DNA from: Phyto melanocephala
Lineage: Eukaryota; Arthropoda; Insecta; Diptera; Rhinophoridae
Direction of reading: 5' to 3'
DNA length: 64,000 bases
Assembly: GCA_941918925.1 (NCBI GenBank)
Contig: OW799235.1
Coordinates: 105,355,947-105,419,946 of the forward strand
Position 1 is the stretch's first letter, and the number at the start of each line of letters is the position of its first letter. The notes beneath the pieces were generated by a model. That model ran no database searches. It saw nothing but the letters and a program-made list of their open reading frames with translations, and was not told the origin of the DNA. Both the position numbers and the translations under genes were made by a program. Positions 35,993 through 46,185 of this stretch are shown in pieces.

Positions 35993-37162
35993 AAGGTGGC
36001 GCAAAATTAATCACCCTTTATAATAGATGTAATTGCATAAGCAAATGGCGATTCACGTCAATCATATTTTGACATTAGTGAACTAAAGAGCTGCAGTATA
36101 CAGTATACAAATAGAGAAACAGTGGAGCGCTGTACTATGCAAGAGCGTGGAATAATTCGTCGATCGATTGACCAATAATCGGTGGTTGGTATTAGCTCAG
36201 CGTGAATTTCGTCTTAGATTTCCTAATCACTACCAATACTGGCTTCTTTCTTTGGGTCCACTTGAGTGCGCAGGCTTATGCCAGCAAACCCCAGACAATC
36301 GCAGCTCTTAAGGATAATATTCAACAGGAATGCGATCAAATACCATACAATTGCAATATAAAGTTTAAAATAACAACAATTAAAAAAATTATTTTCTCTT
36401 TGCTCATATTCTCAAAAAGAAATAGTACAAAACAAAATGCAATTCACTATTTTTCGTCTGATGACTCTGTAAATTACACCCATATGCGAAAATATGCAAA
36501 AACCCGCGGCCACAATATTTTTTTATTTAAACAGGGATAAAAAACCTACAATTTGATGCATTAGGCGTTGTGAGCAGATTAGGACCATATCACTAAAAGT
36601 CTACGTGAAAAAGAAGCTTTTGAAAAACGTGTGTTTTAAAAAGGTCAAAAAAGTATTCTTCAGCGATTTTTTTATAGGCTCATATTTTTTCAGCTTTTGT
36701 TATTTAATTTGGTAGAAAATAAGTTAAAATTTAATTTTTGTAGGCCTTTTTGGGAAACTTCTGCCACAATATCGCGAATAACTTTTTGGATAAACTTAAG
36801 TTTTCTCTTATGCCTATGCAACCACAATATATGCAATATAAACATACCTCCACTTTCAACGGACAAAAACAATAAATCTCGCCAAAAAAACAACAAAATT
36901 TTTTTGAGATTCATAAAATTTAGAGTGTTGTCAATAAATTGCGTGCAATAAAGATTAAAAACAATAACTTTTTTGATTTTTGTCCTATGGGGGAAACCAC
37001 TGTGCAATGGCGGCAGCCCTTTGGCTAACATCATATTTTCCAATTTACAGAAAAAATTGTACAAATTTTAAAAGATCATCTCCACCACTTAAAATAATTT
37101 TTTTTTATTTAACTAAAAAGTTATTCAAAAATTAAATTGGATGATAAGTTTTGCGCTACCTT
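35993..37162. mobile_element. Decayed mariner-type element with GGTGGCGC ends
   Basis: Inverted ends: left AAGGTGGCGCAAAATTAATC, right (reversed) AAGGTAGCGCAAAACTTATC, the end sequence seen in several insect rosa/mariner-like families. The interior at 36202-36360 reads on + GFFLW then AQAYASKPQTIAALKDNIQQ, matching the residues after the third catalytic Asp (DYFLWG..VYASKPQTI). The preceding catalytic motifs are lost, stops are present, and 36540-37100 has no transposase similarity. Length 1170 bp. Non-functional. Confidence 0.7.
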
Positions 37163-37597
37163 GTATATGTGTCTTTATGAAAGTTATCTAAGTAAAACAA
37201 AAATAAAATAAAAATCTAGTTTTTCAGATCGTTCATATCATATACTCTAAACTAAATTAGTTTAATATGATTTGCATGATGTTTTCGAAAGTCAAACATT
37301 TCTGAATGTTTGTTATTCCGACATTAAAAGGATTTTCTTTTGGCTTAGTTATGTAAACGGTCCAAGTTAAAAATTTTTAAAAATTGAATCTATTAGCTAC
37401 TAAAAATTTATCGGTATTAGTAATGACAACAACGTTACTACGTGTTTTGCAAATTAAAACAAAAATTGTACCGTTATGTTTTGTTGCACTTGTTCTCATT
37501 GTATAAAAATCTTTAAGTTAATTTAATTCAGTTACTAGAGCAACAGTTTTATTTTATGTAATTTTGTTTATGTAATTTTTATGTGTGCTCTAAACTC
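37163..37597. other. AT-rich spacer without recognised features
   Basis: Nothing supportable between the mariner-type element and the LINE pseudogene. Confidence 0.35.
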
Positions 37598-38240
37598 TTA
37601 CTATATACTGATGATCTAAAGATTTTTTTCGAAAATTTACACTCTTACTGATGTAAGGAACTACAAAGTGGTATAGAAAATTTGAATTCTTGGTGTCAAC
37701 GTTATCAATTGAAGCTTTATTCATATTAATTTTTCGGGCTCTTGTAACACATTAAATGTTTATTACAGAAGCAAACGAGAATAATAATTTGGATATATTG
37801 TTTGACTCTAGACTTACTTTTCGCCTCATTTAAATGAGTTAACTCCTAAAGCTTATTCGACTTAAGGATTTATAAAAAGAAATTGTTCTGAAATTTCTAA
37901 TCCATACACTCTTATAATATTTTACATCTCATTTGTAAGATCAAAACTGGAATATGGAGCTTTAATTTGGAGTCCTCATTGCGGTATTCATATTTCCCGT
38001 ATCGAGAGATTTCAAAAGCGATTTATTCGTTTACCTCACTTAAATTATATTCATCCACTACCAACTTATGAATTCCGTTGTTTACATCTGGGTATGATTT
38101 CTTTGGAGAAAAGATGTAAGATTCAGTCAATACTACTTGTTTTTTGATATGTTTAATGGTAATATTGATTGTCTAGATCTTATAGAAAAATTCTTATTTT
38201 GTGTACCAAGTAGATTTTTGATTCATCATAGAAATTTTTT
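37598..38240 (+). pseudogene. Degenerate LINE reverse transcriptase (Jockey/CR1 type), 3' half
   Basis: No long frame remains, but joined short frames on + read LLYTDDLKIFF (YADD-type catalytic motif, Ala changed to Thr), LQSGIENLNSWCQRYQLKL, LDILFDSRLTF, FVRSKLEYGALIWSP then IERFQKRFIRL, and LPTYEFRCLHLGMISLEKR. That is the order of the RT palm end, thumb and C-terminal region in Jockey-like LINEs (KLEYGSxIWSP..IERVQKRFLR). Several stops and frameshifts (for example near 37650 and 37835) make it a clear fossil, older than the fragment at 5392. It directly abuts the Helentron-like element at 38254. Confidence 0.8.
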
Positions 38241-38253
38241 TTTAAATTTGTTT

Positions 38254-39840
38254 TTTTATTCCCGCCACCAAAAAAATGGTGGGGGTATATTCATTTTGTC
38301 ATTCCGTTTGTAACACATCGAAATATCCATTTTAGACCCCATAAAGTACATATATTCTTAATCAGGGTTTGATTTGATGACGATCTAGCTATGTCCGTCC
38401 GTCTGTTCGTCTGTCCGTCTGTTGAAAGCACGATAGAGGTCGCACCGAAAAAGCTAGGGGGGGCTCAAATTTTGCCAGAATCTTTCTTATAGACAAGGTT
38501 TGTTTGGTATTGAAAATGGGCTAAATCGGAATATTAGGAAGAGAGTTATAGCTCGTAAAGCGAGAGTAGGTCGAAAAAACCGTGTCCTTCGAACATCGAA
38601 TAAAATGCAATTGTGTCCAAATGCATTAACGTACAGTCATGAAACTTCGAATATATATTTCTCGAGTCAAAACAATGTCTCTCCCCAAAAATTGCTTACA
38701 GTTATGCATTAGGAAAGGAGTTATAGATAAAAATGTACGAAAATTTATACCTCGCAGTGTATTTTTCAGTATATTTTAAATTCAAAACCTAATAAAACGG
38801 ACAAAATTAGATGTACGATTCTAAAATTTTGCACACTTTACTATTTGGTGAGAGGCTTTTCTGCAACGAAAAATAAATGTGCCACGCCCACCTCCCATAT
38901 AACGTTTTACCTAAAATTCATATAATTTCTCTATTAATAACGATTTTGGAATAATAAAGGACTATATTGAAATATCTAAGTTGTACTCATTAGCAAAAAT
39001 AACTTTGACACGCCTACTATAACGCCCACTTTGCACGTTATCTACCGTTAATGAAATTTAAAAGTTCATAAAACCGACAAAATTAGAGGTATGATGATAA
39101 AATTTGCTACGTATATCCCACTAGGCAATGTCATTAATGTGCCAGAAAATTAAGGTGCCACGCCCACTTTTACGCCCACCTCCCATATAACGTTTTACCT
39201 AAAATTCATATAATTTCTCTATTAATAAAGATTTTAGAATAATAAAAACTATATTGAAATTTCTAAGTTGTGAATTGAAATTTAGTGCAATAGCCCCATA
39301 ACCTTCTTAGTTTTATCCCATATTTTTACCACCAAAATTAAAATTCTTCATCCATAGAATAATTTATATGTACCTGTGCTACTTTTTGAAAATATAATAT
39401 GCCTCTAGAGATATTCGTGAAAATTTTTGGATAAAGTGGGCTCTAATCGTTAAAGTTATAGGCAACAATTCTTAAAAAATATATTTCAAAAATTTACAAG
39501 CTAAAATCAAAAAAACTTGAAAAAACTTGAGTATAAAGAATTAAAATTTATGTTAGCCAGCACTACAAAATGGCGGACAATAAAATTATATGTGGGTCAA
39601 ATCTGGTATTTTAAAATTAAACTTCTTGAACCCACTCAATATTGCTATCAAATGAAAGGGCTTGACCAGTAGAATACAGTTAACTACGTTAAAATTCAAA
39701 ATCAAGGGTGGCGTCGGAAATAATAAGGAAAAATGGCGTATAACATGAAATATTGGTTAAGGTACGATGTGGGACTATACCTATTTACATGATGGTGAAG
39801 GGTATTATCAGATTCGGCATGGCCGAATATATCACTCTAT
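38254..39840 (+). repeat. Chimeric Helentron-like element: A-type 5' half, B-type 3' half
   Basis: The 5' end TTTATTCCCGCCACCAAAA and following blocks (TGTAACACATCGAAATATCC; GTCY core at about 38394-38421) are subfamily A. The distal part (39420-39840) is collinear with the B copy ending at about 1535. Its 3' subterminal repeat GGTGAAGGGTATTAT pairs with B 5' ends rather than its own 5' end. The terminal hairpin ATTCGGCATGGCCGAAT is perfect (7-bp stem), followed by ATATCACTC. The frame at 38500-38712 is shared with other copies but reflects repeat conservation, not a demonstrated gene. Confidence 0.7.
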
Positions 39841-40393
39841 ATATATTCAAATATTATGATCCAACATAACTTGTGATGAAGATCTCGAATGTTTTTGATG
39901 AGGATGAATAATCCTATTCATAAAAAATATTCTTTAACGAGTAACAAAGAAAATTAATTTTTTGCCTGCAAAAAGCAATTCCTCAAGCTATTTTCCTTTG
40001 TTTTCACCAAAATCAAAATTTTTTTATAAAAATCACAAAATTGTATATTTTGCTTAATTGACTGAATAAAATTTTCCATTTGTTCTACAAAATTTAAATA
40101 AAATAAAATATTTTCAAACAATATTTCTTTTTAAAGGTATTAATAAATATCAATTTAAAAATCAAAGTATCGGAAGCCTACGTAACAATTTAAATTTATT
40201 AAGCCTTCACACATTTCTAAATAAATTCGATTATGAAATAGGCAATTCAATGTCTGTAGTATTTAACAATATCCTTGAAAAATACGCAAATTATATGTGT
40301 TGCTTAAAATATTATTAGAAAGTTTATCAACAAAATGTGCAAACTAGAAACTGGATAATTATCTCACGTTATCATGACAATTGGCAAGAGAAT
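39841..40393. other. AT-rich spacer without recognised features
   Basis: Nothing supportable between the two Helentron-like elements. Confidence 0.35.
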
Positions 40394-40527
40394 TTTTATA
40401 CCCTTCACCTGTGGTGCACAAGGGTATATATAGCTTTGTCATTCCGTTTGTAATTTCTACAATTTTCATTTCCGACCCCATAAAGTATATATTTTCTGAA
40501 AGCTTATGAATAGAGGAGTCGATTAAG

Positions 40528-40605
40528 CCCTGACCGTCTGTCCGTCTGTCCGTCTGTCCGTCTATCCGTCTGTCCGTCTGTCCGTCTGCCCGTCTGTCCG
40601 TGTGT
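40528..40605 (+). repeat. (GTCY)n microsatellite core
   Basis: Alternating GTCC and GTCT units with few variants (GTCTATCC, GTCTGCCC) inside the subfamily-B element, the feature that gave dipteran mini-me elements their name (microsatellite-initiating mobile elements). Antisense frames over it (QTDRRTDG repeats) are not genes. Confidence 0.9.
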
Positions 40606-40799
40606 TGGTTGAAATCAACTTTTAGAAGCAACTATATGTTCCTCAGATCTGTATATGGTATCAATCTCTTGGAAATATCCAGGAATGAATCGCTATTGAA
40701 ATTCAGCACAATCGCCCTATAACTTTCTGAGATATGAGCAAAAAACCACGACCACCTCGTTTTTTTTCACAATTACAACAACAACATACATACATAGAT

Positions 40800-41030
40800 A
40801 CATGTAAAAAACATACCAAACAAAAAAAATTACAAAAAAAAAATATTAAAAATAAGAAAAAAATAATAAAAAAAACTACAAAAGAAAAATTTAAAAAAAA
40901 ATTTAAAAAAAAATTTTAAAAAATTTTTTAAAAATTTTTCTAAAAAAATTTTTTAAAAAAATTTAAAAAAAATATAAAAAAAAAATAATAAAATATAAAT
41001 AATATATTAAATAAAATAAAATAAAATTTT
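40800..41030. repeat. A-rich low-complexity tract
   Basis: Runs of A with interspersed TTT and AAATTTT blocks (AAAAAATTTTTT type). Not coding; the Lys-rich frame is composition only. Confidence 0.85.
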
Positions 41031-41192
41031 TTTGGCTCAGCTGGGATTCGATGCCACATTTATTCTAACGTGTACGTATGCACGTATTTTATATGGGATG
41101 AATGGTGATACAAACTACTGTTATTGCATGACTGCACGTTGTGAAGGGTATATAAGATTCGCCACGGCCGAATATAGCACTGTTACTTGTTG

Positions 41193-42048
41193 TTATTTAA
41201 AACTAAAATTGCTGCGATGAACAGTTAAATAGTTCATTTTGCATGCTAACAAATACATGGAGAATCATACTGTTGGTGTGATTTTTATTCTGGAGACATA
41301 AATGATCTATACTAGGCTGATGTGAACTTGCTAAGAAGACCAACCGAAAGAAGATATAACCGAAAGTTATATTGGACTATTACAAAAATATAATGGCAAA
41401 GTTTTCAGTAGTGGCTTACACTCTTATAAAATATTTATTAGTCAATGTACTGTCTTTTTATTTTCACTAACAACTCGACACACTCCCTACAACAATTATA
41501 TCAAATACTTAACTAAATTTATTCAACAAACTATTATCTCAATGTGCTTATTCAACTCTACTACAAACTATTATTTCAATGTGTTAATTCAACTCTACTA
41601 CAAACAATTATATAAGAAATTTTCTTAAAATGTGCATAACAGACTAAAAAATCTTAAAATAAAAAAAAAATATTAGTTTTTGAAATATTATCTGCACTCA
41701 ATTGAGATATTATCTGAAAATTTTATTATTTTTTTAATGGAAAACCAATCTATATCTATAAAATTTTAATTTGTATCATTTTCATTCAATCATTGTCTGT
41801 TGTTTCCCTTACGACAATATTAATCCTTTTAGGCAGCTTTTGTAATGCAACAAAGATTTGTATGAATATTTATGAAAAAACACAAAAATAAAAACGCTGT
41901 AAGAGGAAATATATTTGACAACAATTTTAAATCTTTTTTCATATACAAAACTTTAAACGCTTTTATGAGTAAATATATTTACACACACATTTTTGTATGA
42001 ACCTACCGGAATATGGGCAAATTCTTTGGGAAATATATTAAATAAATA
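41193..42048. other. AT-rich stretch with a short tandem duplication
   Basis: Two copies of about 46 bp containing TATTCAACTCTACTACAAAC or ATTCAACTCTACTACAAAC (about 41549 and 41588). No gene recognised. Confidence 0.4.
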
Positions 42049-42971
42049 AAGGGTGTTTTTTTAAGCCCGATTGAACTTGAAATTGTAAAAAATAACACAA
42101 AAAATTAAATTGTAATCAAAATTTTCTTTTTATTCGAAAGATCAATACGTGACATTAACATTTGAAAATGATTTCGGGCATATGGGCACTGCGGCTGTTC
42201 TTGACGAAGCGCATTCTGGACGTCCGTTGTTTTATCGCAAAATTGTGTTCAGCGATGAGGCGCATTTTTGGCTTAACGGGTTTGTTAATAAGCAAAATTG
42301 CCGCATATGGAGCGAGACCAATCCACAAGAGACCCTACAGACTCCATTACATCCAGAAAAATGCACCGTTTGGTGCGGTTTTCACGCTGGTGCCATCATC
42401 GGACCTTATTTCTTCAAAAATGAGGCCGGAGCTCGCGTTACGGTCAATGGAAATCGTTACCGCACCATGATCAATGATTTTTTGTTTGAAAATATGGATG
42501 ACATTGATCCGGAGGAGATGTGGTTTCAACAGGATGGCGCTACGTGCCATACGGCGAACGCAACCATCGACTTATTGAAATCAAAATTTGGCGATAAGTT
42601 GATTTCGAGAAATGGACCTGTCAATTGGCCTCCAAGGTCGTGCGATTTGACACCTCTCGATTATTTCCTGTGGGGCTACGTGAAGTCACTGGTTTATGCT
42701 GATAAACCAGCAACAATTGACGCCTTGGAGGCCAGCATTGTTCCTGTTATTCGTGACATACGGCCAGCAATGCTCGAAAAAGTGGCCCAAAATTGGACGT
42801 CCAGAATGCGCTTCGTCAAGAACAGCCGCGGTACCCATATGCCCGAAATCATTTTCAAATGTTAATGTCACGTATTGATCTTTCGAATAAAAAAAAATTT
42901 TTGATTACAATTTAATTTTTTGTGTTATTTTTTACAATTTCAAGTTCTATCGAGCTTAAAAAAACACCCTT
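42049..42971 (+). mobile_element. rosa-type mariner element converted to a foldback (177-bp inverted ends)
   Basis: The ends (AGGGTGTTTTTTTAAGCC) extend inward as inverted repeats of about 177 bp (42049-42225 and 42795-42971) with only a handful of differences. Ordinary mariner ends are about 30 bp. The left arm is an inverted copy of the right arm, including the last roughly 30 codons of transposase plus 3' UTR. It replaces the promoter, start and N-terminal DNA-binding half of the gene. Confidence 0.9.
42149..42865 (+). CDS. rosa-type (DD41D) mariner transposase, catalytic domain only
   Basis: From about 42226 this is genuine transposase: IVFSDEAHFWLNG (first catalytic Asp), KQNCRIW, TVWCGF, WFQQDGATCHTA (second Asp), then SCDLTPLDYFLWGYVKSLVY (third Asp). 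There are 41 residues between the second and third Asp, the DD41D signature of rosa-group mariners, not the DD34D of Mos1. All three acidic residues are present and the frame is open to a normal-looking C-terminus (SRGTHMPEIIF). The first 26 codons are not native: they are the antisense of the gene's own 3' end brought in by the inverted duplication and happen to be in frame. Without the helix-turn-helix N-terminus it cannot bind its ends, so it is unlikely to be active alone. Confidence 0.85.
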   Translation: MTLTFENDFGHMGTAAVLDEAHSGRPLFYRKIVFSDEAHFWLNGFVNKQNCRIWSETNPQETLQTPLHPEKCTVWCGFHAGAIIGPYFFKNEAGARVTVNGNRYRTMINDFLFENMDDIDPEEMWFQQDGATCHTANATIDLLKSKFGDKLISRNGPVNWPPRSCDLTPLDYFLWGYVKSLVYADKPATIDALEASIVPVIRDIRPAMLEKVAQNWTSRMRFVKNSRGTHMPEIIFKC

Positions 42972-43239
42972 ATAAACAATTTTAAAGTAGTTTCCAATTA
43001 AAGTCAAATAATATAAAAATACTACTAAGAGAATACTTGTTTAAATAAAAAATATACAAATAGAGTAGAAATATATAACCACCTGTGATTTGGTGGAATG
43101 ATTTAAAGCAAATTTCTGTATCTAAACTTTATATGAAATAATACAACAACAAAAAAGTTATACATTTTAAAATAAATACAAAATTTAAGTTTCTAAATAA
43201 ATGCCATAGCAATAGAAGATTTATTAGAATACAAATATG

Positions 43240-43265
43240 TATGTGCTTACATATGTAAGCACATA
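43240..43265. other. Perfect 26-bp palindrome
   Basis: ATGTGCTTACAT followed by its exact inverse ATGTAAGCACAT, plus one further matched base on each side. Could be a chance AT-rich palindrome or a remnant of a small foldback element. Confidence 0.6.
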
Positions 43266-43393
43266 TGTAAATCCATTATAAATTTCAGTCTTTCAGATTT
43301 CACTAGCCAAGACTTCTCATTTGGTACCCAAATCATTTGGTTAACTATCTCGATTTTCGTTTGTAATCTTAAAAAAACACCAACCTAGTTGTA

Positions 43394-44288
43394 AAGGGTT
43401 TTTAAATAGGCACGCTACAAAAGTAGACCGATAGGGACAGCAAACGACACCAAATTTTTTGCCGCTCTTTTGTCATTTCTCTTCAGTAAGATTTGCCATT
43501 TCATGATGGAAAGACATACGAGCCAACAACAAGTCGAAATCATTAAAATTTACTACCGAAATTCGGAGTCAGTGGCCTCAACGTGCGCTACGTCCAATTT
43601 ATGGTCATTTCTCATTTCTGGCTGAGTGGCTTCGTCAATAAGCATTGCGTTATTTGTCCACACGTACTCCATAAGTCATCATTGCATCCCGAAAAAATTA
43701 CGGTTTGGTGCGGTTTTTGGGCCGGCGGCGTCATTGAGCCGTACTTCTTCCGTGATGAGCAAGACCGGCACGTTACTGTGAATCGGAATCGCTACCGTTC
43801 AATGATAACAAAATATTTTTGGCCACAATTGGATGATATGGACTTGGAAGACATGTAGTTCCAACAGGACGGTGCCAGACAGCAAATGTCACAATCAATC
43901 TATTGGAAACCAAGTTTAAAGATCGCGTTATTTCTCGAAATGGTCCAGTCGATTGGCCCCCTCGGTTGTGCGATTTGACACCGTTAGACTATTTCCTGTG
44001 GAGCTACGTCAAGTCTATGGTCTATGCCAACAAGCCATCAACGATTGATGAACTTCGTACGAACATCGAACGTAAAATTGCAGCAGTATCGTCTGATTTA
44101 TGCTTGAAAACCGTCGAAAATTGGGTTCAGCGTCTAAACTTCTGCAAGCGTGCCATGTAAAAGAAATCGAGTTCCATAGATAATGGCATCGAACGTACTT
44201 TCACAGGAATAAAGAACTTCATTGATATCCAAAACCGTTTTTGTTTTATTTAAAAAAACTTTTGTTGCGCTCTTATTGAAAAACCCCT
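43394..44288 (+). mobile_element. Internally deleted rosa-type mariner, intact ends
   Basis: Left AAGGGTTTTTAAATAGGCAC and right (reversed) AGGGGTTTTTCAATAAGAGC ends continue into GCTACAAAAG / GCAACAAAAG and are bordered by TA on both sides. 895 bp versus about 1.3 kb when intact. Different family from the element at 42049 (different ends, similar transposase). Confidence 0.85.
43506..44160 (+). pseudogene. rosa-type mariner transposase pseudogene
   Basis: The start MERHTSQQQVEIIKIYYRN (43506) gives the true N-terminus of this family. A frameshift then reads RALRPIYG, after which over 100 codons are deleted, fusing to HFWLSGFVNK (about 43615). TVWCGFWAGGVIEPYFF follows. An in-frame TAG at 43856 replaces the Trp of the WFQQDGA motif. 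A small deletion removes the TCH after QQDGA and shifts frame. The last segment (43903-44160) is intact: RNGPVDWPPRLCDLTPLDYF (third Asp region) to QRLNFCKRAM. Non-functional. Confidence 0.85.
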
Positions 44289-44299
44289 TATTTTGGTGC

Positions 44300-44860
44300 T
44301 TAAATCTCAGTTGGTTTTCCAGACTATGACTTGTAACATAATGCCTTTGGCGTGTTATAACATAATTTAGAAGCTAGAAAATCTTTATAGATTTAAGAAA
44401 AAATTTTTTTTCAACAAATTTTTGCCTATAACTTCGCTGGCTCATTTTTTTAATCTCTTTAGAGTCATATCATATCTATAAATAGAAACATTTGTTTCTA
44501 AAAAATATCCCAGTATCGAAAAATATTGATATTTATGGTAATAATATAGGAAAAACAGAGTCTTTATTTTCTCATATCTCCGAAAGTTATGGGTAACTAT
44601 ACTGAATTTTAATACCGATTCATTCCTGGATATTTTTAAAAGATTGACACAAGATACAAGAAATAACATGGGGGGGCTTCTAAAAGTTGATGTAAATCAA
44701 CATACGGACAGACGGACATAATTCATTCGATTCCCCTATACATAAGTTTTCAGAAAAAATATATTTTATGCGGTCGAAAATAATACTATAAAATTACAAA
44801 CGCAATGACAATGTGTGGGTATAAGTTCCCTTGTACCACAGACGAAGGATATAAAAATTT
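44300..44860 (-). repeat. 5' half of Helentron-like element, subfamily B
   Basis: On +, ATACGGACAGACGGACATAA (short GTCY core), TTCCCCTATACATAAGTTTT, then TATTTTATGCGGTCGAAAAT, and the 5' terminus ACCACAGACGAAGGATATAA (to about 44857) follow the reversed order of 40394-40700. The distal half is absent or too diverged. Confidence 0.55.
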
Positions 44861-46177
44861 AAAAAAAATTTTCGAATTATACGTTGACCTCTTAAGTTTT
44901 TTATATTTTTTTTTGTTGTAACCTTTTCGCATTTCTTCTCTAATTTGTTATACAATATCACAAACAAAGTTGAAGTGTATTCAAGATTATGTTACAAAAT
45001 GTATTGTATTGTATGTATTTACAAGCTATGACTATTTTGTGCTTTATATTTTGGGAATCACAGTAAATTTTTTATTGTCATACTGTAATGCACAAAAATA
45101 TATTGTTTAAGCTTTTATCAATTGAGCATTTAAAAATCTTTTTTTTAAATATGTGTATGATTAACGTCATTTGATAAATTAAATACACCTACATAAACGA
45201 AATGTAAAAAGATAATAAAGCATTTAAGATAAGCAAAAAGTAAAACATTACAATTGTAGTTGCATTGCAAGGCAAAGACGATTTGTTTTCCTTTATTTAA
45301 AAGCCACAATATATCGATGGACACAAGTAGAAAGGCCCTAACTCGCATTTTATACGTAAGTAAATTTTTCAGTAATTCCAATAGATTTCACACAAATACA
45401 CCTCGTCACAAAATTGTTATGCAATAGCAATAAAAAATAACGCAATTTTACAAAATGAATTATATTATGATAATACAGTTTCTATTAAATACTAAATTTT
45501 CTATAAAGTTACAATTGTTTGAGTTAGATCCTTCTGACCGTTACTTTAAATTCGATTATTATAACCCAACTTGCCGAATAAGTATATGATATCTTAAGTA
45601 TACCAGGACTTACCATAATTTTCAGTATTATTTGTGTTTATTGCTTTTTTTTATTGGTGGTACAGTTGCAATAAAAACACGGCCTCAAAATAAAATATCT
45701 TAAAATAGACTATACAACAGTTTTAAATACATTGTAATATAAAAAGTGTACCTTGTAATGCTGTTAAATAAAAATAAATCCATCTCTATTCTTTTACATT
45801 AGGTTGCCTTCCCTTTTCCTTCTCTTTTGCCTTCTCATTTCCAAAAACGTGTGAAGCAATAAATATAAAGTTTACAAGTGTGATAACTTTATCATTTATT
45901 TATATATTTTATTGTTTGCACTAATTATTCCTCAACAACCCATGTTTTCGACAACATATTTTAGCATTTATGGTTGGAGCGCTTAAATTTGTACATTAGT
46001 GTTGGCCTTGAGTTCAAGGTTTGTCTCGTTTTTATTCACATATATTTGCTTCTTTAAATACCCCCAAAAAAATAGTTAGGGGCAGGCAAATCTAACGAAC
46101 GCCATGGCTAAAAAATTTTCAGATGACCAAAAATTATTCGCTCTCCAAATATGTAACTTAAAAGAGACATTGCATCT
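44861..46177. other. AT-rich stretch without recognised features
   Basis: No gene or element ends seen. The frame 45145-45381 (minus) has no motif. Confidence 0.35.
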
Positions 46178-46185
46178 GTGATAGT
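46178..46185 (+). repeat. Left 8-bp target-site duplication of the hAT element
   Basis: GTGATAGT, repeated exactly at 49163-49170. Eight-base duplications are diagnostic of the hAT superfamily. Confidence 0.95.

Larger units (their letters stand above)
40394..41192 (+). repeat. Most complete Helentron-like element of subfamily B
   Basis: The 5' end TTTATACCCTTCACCTG is matched by the subterminal inverted repeat GTGAAGGGTATATAA (about 41140-41155). The 3' hairpin ATTCGCCACGGCCGAAT and terminal stub ATAGCACTGTTACTTGTT follow. The core microsatellite (GTCC/GTCT)n spans 40528-40605, about 19 tetranucleotides. The interior 40800-41030 is A-rich low-complexity DNA. This is the classical mini-me/DINE-1 layout. 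The flanking TT agrees with Helentron insertion preference. Confidence 0.8.

Noticed and set aside
40359..40631. 90-codon minus-strand ORF with DRRTDGQTDRR repeats
   Set aside because: It is the (GTCY)n microsatellite of a mini-me-like element read in frame.
40734..40919. Lys-rich 61-codon ORF
   Set aside because: Composition of an A-rich low-complexity tract only.
42162..42878. Other frames over the rosa element (42162-42470, 42347-42550, 42686-42871, 42696-42878)
   Set aside because: Shadows of the transposase frame or of the inverted arms.
43240..43265. Perfect palindrome considered as a regulator operator or terminator
   Set aside because: No gene next to it and eukaryotic context; more likely chance or TE remnant.
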